Positions 36,401 through 40,376 of a stretch of DNA of 40,376 bases are shown here, piece by piece. Each line of letters opens with the position of its first letter. Positions within the stretch are counted from its first letter, which is position 1. This DNA is from Planctomycetaceae bacterium (lineage in GTDB: Bacteria > Planctomycetota > Planctomycetia > Planctomycetales > Planctomycetaceae), in NCBI GenBank assembly GCA_021732415.1, contig JAKFVC010000254.1, forward strand, positions 1 to 40,376, given 5' to 3'. Position numbers and translations under genes: made by a program. Under the pieces are notes generated by a model, which saw nothing but the letters and a program-made list of their open reading frames with translations, did not search any database and was not told where the DNA came from.

Positions 36401-37608
36401 AGCGTGCCCACGATCGTGGTGCTGACGCTGTCGCTCGTAGTGGACGTCAGAACGGGATAGTTCTGCAGCAGGTTCGGGCCGCTGTCGCCATCGCCATCAA
36501 TCGAATCGTTGGCGGTCACGCCGTCATCCGCCGGATAGCTGCCGGTCCCGACGAGATCAATTCCCAGCCGAGTCGCGGGGCTGAGGAGTCCATTGTTGAA
36601 GATCGAGTTGCCGAGGATGGCATTGCCGCTGTTCTGGGGAGCGACGTTCGCATCGCCAAACACGGCCACTCCCGCAGCGCCATTGTTAGCGATCGTATTG
36701 CCGGCACCAGCCACAGTGCCGCCGATCTGGTTGTTTTGCACCCCCAGTCCGCCGTTGCCCTGCAGCGCCACGCCGTGAAAGCGGTTGGTCACCGGTGTCG
36801 TGCCATCCGCGCCGACTCCCACAAAATTCCCCTGGATCACATTGCTCTGAGAACCGGTATTGAGATTAATGCCATCGGAATTGCCCCCGATGACATTGCG
36901 TGCGGCTGGCGTCGTGCCACCAATCGTATTGTTTGAACCTCCGTCGATTCCAATCCCGAAGCCGCCGGTAACGCTGAGGCTGGCATTGCCCGTAGCGGTC
37001 GTTCCAATGAAGTTGCCGGTGATCGTGTTCCCGTTGGACTGCACCAGGATTTCTGTCCCAGCAAAGCGATTGATCACCAATCCGCTGACCGTCGAACCGC
37101 CAGAGCCTGCCCCCAGAACGAGTCCGTTTGATCCCAGTCCGGCATTGGTGCCATCTAGCTGAATTAACAGCACGGCGTTGTCACTGTTAGTCAACGTGTT
37201 AGTGCTCGCGAGCGGTTGGCTATAACCATCGATGGCGACGGGCTTCACGAGCGTGGGTAAGGCCGTAGCGGGCGAAATCGTCTGCACTCCCGCGCCGACA
37301 ATGTTGAAACTGATGGAGTCGTTGACGCCATAGGTCCCGACAGACGTCACGTCGGCATCGATGTTGGCTCCGTTGTTGATCGAAGTGATCGCTTCGCGCA
37401 GGGTCACAAATCCATCCGCGGCAATGGCGTCTCCGGTCCCCGTCACCACGATGGCTGACAGTACGAGTCGTTCTTCCAGGCGTTCCAGCATCGTCGCCTG
37501 AGACAACTGGCGTTGTCGGCGACGGAGCGATTTTCGTGATGCAGCGTGCGATTGAGTGCCTTGCGAAAACCAATTGCGTACAACGGTCGACCAGTTATGA
37601 AACAACAT
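27478..37608 (-). CDS. Giant surface protein: duplicated beta-helix/DUF3494 modules and Calx-beta array
   Basis: A 3376-residue, apparently cysteine-free protein, probably exported. The basic N-terminus is followed by LEERLVLS (44-51). Then come two tandem copies of a ~640-residue module: a beta-helix (VTLREAITSIN, then many NTIGG and NVIQGNF turns), an acidic calcium-like segment (NDSIDGDGDSGPNLLQN), and a DUF3494 domain of the ice-binding protein family (TLTPGVYHFTAAATLTGTL, PDAVFVFQFDAAF). One divergent and 14 nearly identical 117-residue Calx-beta repeats follow, then one cadherin-like domain (PTFSIPENSTVGTFVGAVPA) and a terminal ~150-residue domain shared with the giant at 984-9887. The start ATG at 37608 is preferred over 37647 because MLFHNWSTVV parallels MLFTFWLTSV of the other giant; neither has a ribosome site. 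A likely adhesive or matrix protein; ice binding is unproven. Confidence 0.88.
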   Translation of the reverse strand: MLFHNWSTVVRNWFSQGTQSHAASRKSLRRRQRQLSQATMLERLEERLVLSAIVVTGTGDAIAADGFVTLREAITSINNGANIDADVTSVGTYGVNDSISFNIVGAGVQTISPATALPTLVKPVAIDGYSQPLASTNTLTNSDNAVLLIQLDGTNAGLGSNGLVLGAGSGGSTVSGLVINRFAGTEILVQSNGNTITGNFIGTTATGNASLSVTGGFGIGIDGGSNNTIGGTTPAARNVIGGNSDGINLNTGSQSNVIQGNFVGVGADGTTPVTNRFHGVALQGNGGLGVQNNQIGGTVAGAGNTIANNGAAGVAVFGDANVAPQNSGNAILGNSIFNNGLLSPATRLGIDLVGTGSYPADDGVTANDSIDGDGDSGPNLLQNYPVLTSTTSDSVSTTIVGTLNSRADTNYRIEFFSSSTTSGTGHGEGQTYLGFANVTTNAAGNVHFNTTLTTPVSNGQFISATATSVDTTSTPAPTSPAGVLGTASTFAILAGGAVSATLTDVTGDIGLFPAAAVTATGNNSGTIHNGDAVAAQAQADLTAAYNFLGAQPITMQMAGDLGGLTLTPGVYHFTAAATLTGTLTLDTQGDPDAVFVFQFDAAFAAAAASSVVFTNGATDSLYWRGAAAFGLGADAHFLGNIVGNVAITMGAGATLADGRALSRGGAVTTSGGSVDLTSTIPPSPSTPNNTSEFSADLLVPTLVVAPVITATTFIIVTGTGDAVAFDGVVTLREAMLSINSGANINADVMAYGTYGVNDTISFNIPGTGVQTISPATPLPIMVKPVDIDGYTQPGTSSNTLGTTDNAVLLIQISGTSTGVGANGLVFGTGSSGSTVSGLVINSFNGAGILVQSSGNTIAGNFVGTNATGNVGLSITSGFGIGIEGGSTNTIGGTTPAARNVIGGNSDGINLNTGSQSNVIQGNFIGVGADGTTAVTNRFHGIALRGNGGLGVQNNQIGGTVAGAGNTIANSGSAGVAVFGNSALEPQNSGNAILGNSIFNNGLLSPATRLGIDLVGTGNYPADDGVTLNDSVDGDGDSGPNLLQNFPILSSATGDSVSTTIVGTLNSRADTLYRIEFFSNSTASASGHGEGQTFVGFTDVTTDETGNASFNATLMTAVPNGRFITATATSVETTSTPVPTSPAGVLGSASTFAILAGGAVSATLTDVTGDIGLSPAAAVTATGNNSGTIHNGDAVAAQAQTDLTAAYNFLGAQPVTAQMAGDLGGLTLTPGVYHFTAAATLTGTLKLDTQGDPDAVFIFQFDAAFAAAAASSVVFLNGATDSLYWKGAAAFGLGADAHFLGNIVGNVAITMGAGATLANGRALSRGGAVTTSGGFVDLTSTIPPSPSTPNNTSEFSATRLNVNLSIVDPSVTLSVSPATFGEAAGTSTVTATLSATSLLPVTVTLAFSGTASDGLDYTHPGAVIVIPAGSQTGTLTLTATPDLLDEANETIIVDISGVTNGTESTPQQVTATIIDDDSTPTLSVSDFAVLEGNSGTTNAVFTVTLSAPSGQTVTVEATSANGTSSSPADYVALAATTLTFLPGEITKTVTVAVKGDVTVEPNETLFVNLTGATNATIADGQGMNTIINDDPVPPSAPALSISDFAVLEGNSGTTNAVFTVTLSAVSAQTVTVVATSANGTANSSSDYSTLAPTTLTFLPGETTKTVTVLVNGDLTAESNETLFVNLTGATNATIADGQGLNTIINDDPVPPSTPTLSISDFAVLEGNAGTTNAVFTVTLSAISAQTVTVVATSADGTATIPSDYLALLPTTLTFLPGETTKTVTVAVNGDTLAEGNETLFVNLTGATNATIADGQGMSTIINDDPVPPASSTLSISDFAVLEGNSGTTNAVFTVTLSTVSAQTVTVVATSANGTASSASDYIALAPTTLTFLPGEFSKTVTVAVNGDVSVETDETFFVNLTGATNATIADGQGLNTIINDDPVPPSSPTLSISDFAVLEGNTGTTNAVFTVTLSAVSAQTVTVVATSANGTASSASDYVALVPTTLTFLPGELSKTVTVAINGDLTAEPNETLFVNLTGAANATIADGQGLNTIINDDPVPPASSTLSISDFAVLEGNSGTTNAVFTVTLSAVSAQTVTVVATSANGTATTPSDYVALVPTILTFLPGETSKTVTVAINGDTANEGDEAFVVNLTSATNATIADGQGLMTIINDDPIPPASATLSISDVVMVEGNAGTTNAVFTVSLSAISAQTVTVVATSADGTANTPSDYLALLPTTLTFLPGETSKTVTVAVVGDTVDEVNETFFVNLTTAANATITDNQGMGTITNDDSPLPPTPTLSVSDFAVLEGNVGTTNAVFTVTLSAVSEQTVTVVATPANGTATTPSDYASLGVTTLTFLPGQTTQTVTIVVNGDTVNEPNETLFVNLTGATNATIADGQGLMTIINDDPVPPAASTLSISDYAVLEGNADTTNAVFTVTLSAVSAQTVTVLATSADGTATTPSDYLALVPTTLIFLPGETTKTVTVAVNGDTANEGNETFLVNLTGATNATITDGQGLMTIINDDPVPPASPTLSISDFAVLEGNAGTTTAVFTLSLSGVSYQTVTVVATSTDGNATTPTDYLAMLPTTLTFLPGVTSQTVSVTVNGDVTIEPNETFFVNLSLPTNATVADGQGLGTIINDDLVPPPAPTLSISDFAVLEGNSGTTNAVFTVTLSAVSAQTVTVMATSADGNATTPNDYLALLPTPLTFLPGETSKTVSVAVNGDVTIEPNETFFVNLTGAINATVADAQGLGTIINDDLVPPPTPTLSISDFAVLEGNAGTTNAVFTVTLSAVSGQPVTVVASSADGNATTPTDYLALLPTTLTFLPGETSKTVSVAVNGDVTIEPNESFFVNLSLATNAIVADGQGLGTIINDDLVPPPAPTLSINDFAVLEGNSGTTNAVFTVTLSAVSAQTVTVVAASADGNANSPADYLALAPTTLTFLPGETSKSITVAVNGDLTTEPNENMFVHLTGATNATISDNQGLLTIINDDLVPPPAPMLSISDVTAVEGSSGTTNAVFTVTLSAVSAQAVTVLASSADGGATTPTDYLALVPTMLTFLPGETSKTITVAVNGDAQSESDETFFVNLTGATNATVSDGQGVGTITNDDQSAGNAAPMFIDASPTFSIPENSTVGTFVGAVPATDSDLPAQTLTHSIVSGNASGAFAIDPATGQITVANSTPLNFEVTTSFTLNVQVTDNSSPTPGTATAVVVINVTNVGALITIPNPAGTYQIGNRTPALVAPDATFTDEDVALPNFSNATLTVSIVAGRSKGDQLKLVKGSSGSAIHTKGHKVFAGSVQIGTFLSGGSTRHPNLVVTFNNNATLESVQNVLHSVNFRARNGAGTTRTLHLQVTNIGGVNSNVATHDIRVTSRS
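28262..33175 (-). repeat. 14 tandem 351-bp Calx-beta repeats
   Basis: Fourteen units with a period of exactly 351 bp (117 codons) where I measured it. Each begins near TLSISDFAVLEGN, passes SGTTNAVFTVTLSAVSAQTV and TTLTFLPGETSKTVTVAVNG, and ends NATIADGQGLxTIINDDPVP. Differences are few, which suggests recent expansion or homogenisation by recombination. Such arrays readily change copy number and are easily misassembled. Confidence 0.9.
33544..35472 (-). repeat. Duplicated beta-helix/DUF3494 module, second copy
   Basis: The C-terminal-side copy of a module of about 1.93 kb. DNA identity to the other copy is high, especially around the DUF3494 part (33598-34170 against about 35590-36150), where long runs match base for base. 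The DUF3494 domain begins at TFAILAGGAVSATLTDVTGD and ends near GGFVDLTSTIPP. Confidence 0.85.
35528..37452 (-). repeat. Duplicated beta-helix/DUF3494 module, first copy
   Basis: The N-terminal-side copy, directly after the LEERLVLS motif. It starts at IVVTGTGDAIAADGFVTLRE, matching IIVTGTGDAVAFDGVVTLRE in the other copy. Both copies end with the same Pro/Ser/Asn linker (PPSPSTPNNTSEFSA), so the linker is part of the duplicated unit. Confidence 0.85.
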
Positions 37609-37710
37609 GAGTTTGTGCCGATTCTGTAGCCGTGAGATGAGAAGCATGAACTAGGGCAACGAGCGACACTGCTAGCCGCAAAGCCAACAACCCGACCTGT
37701 GCATTCACGG

Positions 37711-37732
37711 GTGCGATAGAGACCTATCGCAC
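37711..37732 (-). promoter_or_regulatory. Perfect hairpin in the leader of the second giant gene
   Basis: GTGCGATAG-AGAC-CTATCGCAC is a perfect 9-bp stem with a 4-nt loop. A further TCAC/GTGA pairing lies outside it across a 2-nt bulge. It sits about 65-100 nt upstream of the start codon. It could be an RNA leader structure or a dyad operator. There is no T-tract on the minus-strand side, so it is not a simple terminator. Confidence 0.45.
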
Positions 37733-38865
37733 GTGAGTTACCACGTGTCACAGGAAGCAACGAACAAGATGGACCGAAATCGACGACGTGTGTCGCCTGG
37801 GGCTGTTAATCCAATGACAGTTCACCAGCGACTTGTGTCTTCAAATGCCCACAAAGAGACGGCGGGGCACTTCTGAAGTGTGACTCAGCGGGCATAACGA
37901 GAGCGCAGCCGGAAAGTGCCGCTGCGATAAACAAAGCCCCACCAGAGTGAGTCAGTGAGTGCGAGATGTATGAAGGAGACCGCGAGTTTCCAGTCAAATC
38001 TCTCGCAACCTTCGTGCTAGATTTCACTTGCACGGTAATTAGGCGAAGATTCACGAAGCACGAATCATGCCGCCATTGGGCCGAAAGCAGGTCCATCAAG
38101 AAATGGCACGAGGCGATCCCAATCCCCCAAAGTGCCGATCCGCTCATTCCCGCTGATCCAGTTCATTCGTAACTCGTGTGCGCCGCCCGAATACTCATCA
38201 ACTGAAACTTTCGTCGACGTAATACATCGGTCGTGGCAAAAGTCCATAAAACGTAAACCTCAAAATCAAAGAGTTGCCCGAAACGGTCGAACGTCGTCTC
38301 TTGTGGTTCCTTGTGAATGCTTGATGATCGTTCACACTGTTGTCCCGCATGCCAAGGATCGACGATTTGCGGCGGCGACCCAGCGATGTTGTGCTTTCTG
38401 CCCGAATCGTCGTAAACCGCGACAACTCGGGAACTCATCAGGTGCCCTACACCACGCTGCACTCGTATTGAAATGGGTGAGTTTCGTTGCACGAGCGGCA
38501 GTTTATGCATAGATGCAATCCCAACTGGAGCCCTCTATTGGCCGATTCAGGTAGTCGCCACTTCGAGTTGCAGCCGCCCTAAGTCGATGAGTCCAGCGCG
38601 GATGCTTCCAAGCACACGACATTTTTAGTCGAGTATTTAAGAATCCAGCGCTGTTTCGCAGGATTCAAACGATTTCATGAAACTCGCAGCCGATTCGAAG
38701 GGAACTATTTGCCAACGCGTGGCAAGTCGAAACAGAACGCCTGAAAGTCAGCGCATATTGCTGTCCGCTCTCTGGTGGACAAAGAGGGTCTTCGTAAGGG
38801 GGCTCTGTTAGGAGCGTCTCTGTACGATCGTTGTGATGATAGGCCTTCGAGAATCTGCAGGTGAG

Positions 38866-38889
38866 GCAAATGCCCGGGCCGGCATTTGC
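38866..38889. other. Perfect 9-bp inverted repeat upstream of the ECF sigma gene
   Basis: GCAAATGCC-CGGGCC-GGCATTTGC. The stem is perfect with a 6-nt GC-rich loop and lies about 320 bp before the sigma factor start. It has no following T-run in either direction. Function unknown; possibly an operator. Confidence 0.3.
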
Positions 38890-39209
38890 GGTCCTCTTAT
38901 TGCTAAGAAATGGTGAAGGCCTATTCCGAACGGCATGTCCATCGACTGCCAGGCAATATGAAACGGATACAGAATGCCAGAATGGGTGCGGATGTAATTT
39001 CGGGCCAATCGCTGGAACTTACTAGTCAACGCTGTCAAAATACTGATGATCATTTGCTGGTCCATGTTGCATATACAGCCGGAAATCCGGAGTCGTTCCG
39101 AATTCGGGGCCGTCATGCGGTTTTCCTATTGGTTGATCGCACTCTACGCGCGTGTCCGTTTTTCGAGTCGATATCTACTATCGGGATCAACCTCGGGCAG
39201 TTCTCTCTG

Positions 39210-39779
39210 ATGCACAATACCTCTCCGACATTGCTGGAGCGCCTGCGGCAAGGAGGGGATCCGGCTGCCTGGCAGCGCTTTGTGACACTCTACACGCCCT
39301 TGCTCTATTACTGGTCGCGGCGTCATGGACTTCAGTCTACTGATGCCGATGAGCTGTTGCAGGAAGTCTTTCGAACACTGCTGATCAAGCTCCCGCGATT
39401 TCAATATGATCCGCAGAGCTCATTTCGCAGTTGGCTAAGAACCGTGACAACGCACACGTTGCAGGCACAACGTCGGCGCAGAATGGAACGCCCCGTGGGG
39501 GGCGACGGTGTCGGATGGGATGAGATCGCCGCAGCGGAAAGTTCTGAGTCATTAGGAGAAGCTGAGTATCGCGAGTATATAGCCGCTCGGGCACTGGATC
39601 TCATCCAGGCGGAATTCGCCAGTTCGACTTGGCGAACTTTCTGGGAGACGACTGTTCAAGATCGTCCGGTGTCCGACGTGGCAGCAGAATTCGGCATGAC
39701 GCCCAACGCCGTGCATATCGCCCGCTGTCGCGTGATTCGGAGATTGCGCGAGGAACTCCGTGGGTTGTTGGACGACTAA
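39210..39779 (+). CDS. ECF-subfamily RNA polymerase sigma factor
   Basis: A 189-residue sigma factor. Region 2 is at about 5-95 (LLERLRQGGDPAAWQRFVTL, then DADELLQEVFRTLLIKLPRF and SFRSWLRTVTTHTL). A linker (about 96-125) and region 4 with a helix-turn-helix (VSDVAAEFGMTPNAVHIARC, then RVIRRLREELRGLLDD) follow. It belongs to the planctomycete type in which residues like TWRTFWETTVQDRP precede region 4. The start MHNTSPTLL fits the family; the frame is open further upstream, but that part does not look coding. No strong ribosome site is seen. A zinc-finger protein follows 361 bp downstream on the same strand, an arrangement common for sigma factors controlled by a membrane anti-sigma factor or kinase. 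Confidence 0.92.
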   Translation: MHNTSPTLLERLRQGGDPAAWQRFVTLYTPLLYYWSRRHGLQSTDADELLQEVFRTLLIKLPRFQYDPQSSFRSWLRTVTTHTLQAQRRRRMERPVGGDGVGWDEIAAAESSESLGEAEYREYIAARALDLIQAEFASSTWRTFWETTVQDRPVSDVAAEFGMTPNAVHIARCRVIRRLREELRGLLDD

Positions 39780-40140
39780 GTAGGAACGAAGAAGTGAGTC
39801 GGATGTGGATTCGAAAGTCGGGTACTTCTGCCCGTTTGCATTGGATCTTCAAAGTGGCTGGCGTGCCCGTCCGAATCTTTGATTTGACGGCATAACTATC
39901 GATTTAATCGCGACTTAGGTTGAATCGCAAACGGTCGGAAGTTGCCTGCGGCTGCGGTGCTGATGATGCCGCTTCGTCGTATTTCCTTCTGGGTCAAATT
40001 TTTCTGAAAGACTTCAGGAAGTTCGCGCATACCCTCTTATGCCGCTCACCACGAGCGACCGATTCGCGGCTACGGGACCGTGAACGTGAACTGAAAAATC
40101 TCTGCATCTGCCTGTTCGATTAGCGACCGGAATTGATCCG
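39780..40140. other. Gap between the sigma factor and the zinc-finger gene
   Basis: 361 bp with no supported gene. Short frames (for example 39803-39895 and 39920-40123, both +) lack ribosome sites and recognisable motifs. I see no terminator. Confidence 0.5.
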
Positions 40141-40376
40141 ATGCCCAACCACAATTGCCCACCGGAAAGTGACTTGCAGGCGCTGGCCACTGGAACGCTC
40201 GAAGAACCCCGCGTCCTGGCACTCGAGGCCCACCTGCTGGAATGCGATGTCTGCACGCAGCGAACAGTGGAACTCTCTGCTGGTGACACCTTGATCATGG
40301 CACTCAGAAAAGCACGCTCCCAGCCGGGGCCCGCCACTATCGACGAGCAACACCTCAATCAGTTGATGCAGACCTT
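40141..40376 (+). CDS. Start of a zinc-finger protein, probable anti-sigma factor or Ser/Thr kinase (partial)
   Basis: The ATG at 40141 opens a frame that runs off the window after 78 codons. It begins MPNHNCPPESDLQALATGTL and contains HLLECDVC, the H-x3-C-x2-C signature of the putative zinc-finger (zf-HC2) domain of anti-sigma factors. A stretch like DTLIMALRKA follows. In planctomycetes this N-terminal domain often heads a serine/threonine protein kinase encoded just after an ECF sigma factor, so either a ZAS-type anti-sigma factor or such a kinase is likely. The deciding catalytic part lies outside the window. Confidence 0.72.
   Translation, partial: MPNHNCPPESDLQALATGTLEEPRVLALEAHLLECDVCTQRTVELSAGDTLIMALRKARSQPGPATIDEQHLNQLMQT

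Larger units (their letters stand above)
37648..39209. other. Gene-poor divergent region of about 1.56 kb
   Basis: No convincing gene is present between the second giant (-) and the ECF sigma factor (+). A minus-strand frame near 37806-37960 contains a lipobox-like stretch (GALFIAAALSGCALVMP) but has no start codon close by and soon stops. The region holds the leader hairpin at 37711-37732, two CACGTG boxes (37730-37735 and 37742-37747) and a hairpin at 38866-38889. Promoters of both flanking genes should lie here, but none is clear by eye. Confidence 0.55.

Noticed and set aside
37806-38147. Possible small lipoprotein gene on the minus strand
   Set aside because: The lipobox-like stretch (ALSGCALV) has no nearby start codon or ribosome site and the frame ends soon after. 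Likely chance.
39803-39895. 30-codon plus-strand frame after the sigma factor
   Set aside because: No ribosome site, no recognisable motif, and part of a longer frame overlapping the sigma gene.

Overview
The window most likely comes from a planctomycete (Planctomycetia). The evidence is a complete DUF1559 (prepilin-like) protein, planctomycete-type ECF sigma factors, one of them followed by a zinc-finger protein, and two giant cysteine-poor surface proteins. Both giants carry the N-terminal LEDR/LEER-x-LL motif that planctomycetes place just before the mature part of such proteins. This placement rests on protein families read by eye; no database search was possible.

Layout. 1-983: no confident gene, with two dyads before the first giant. 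984-9887 (+): a 2967-residue protein with a filamentous-haemagglutinin-like segment, four ~122-residue repeats, about 12 Calx-beta repeats, two cadherin-like domains and a terminal domain. 9992-11548 (+): a 518-residue protein of unknown function. 11648-12544: an IS5-family element with perfect 16-bp ends and a two-frame transposase. It has cut off an ECF sigma factor gene whose 5' part survives at 12545-12873 (-).

13037-20278 (all -, transcribed right to left): Tat-exported bicupin oxalate decarboxylase (oxdC), di-haem cytochrome c peroxidase, RND pump, its periplasmic adaptor, a 59-residue single-helix membrane protein, then the broken sigma factor. Upstream lies an NtrC-type response regulator (-), divergent from a hybrid histidine kinase (+). 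The oxdC leader holds a good sigma-54 -24/-12 promoter and two copies of an imperfect dyad exactly 100 bp apart, placed where an NtrC-type activator would bind. A second sigma-54-like promoter sits just before the kinase. I infer a two-component, sigma-54-controlled periplasmic oxalate/redox/efflux locus. This is the most interesting system in the window.

25961-27458 (-): a DUF1559 protein and a 3'-truncated relic of malonate decarboxylase gamma subunit (mdcE). 27478-37608 (-): a second giant protein. It has two tandem copies of a [beta-helix + DUF3494 ice-binding-like] module, one divergent and 14 nearly identical 117-residue Calx-beta repeats, a cadherin-like domain, and the same terminal domain as the first giant. 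37648-39209: gene-poor, with two hairpins. 39210-40376 (+): an ECF sigma factor, then the start of a zinc-finger protein that runs off the window and is probably an anti-sigma factor or Ser/Thr kinase.
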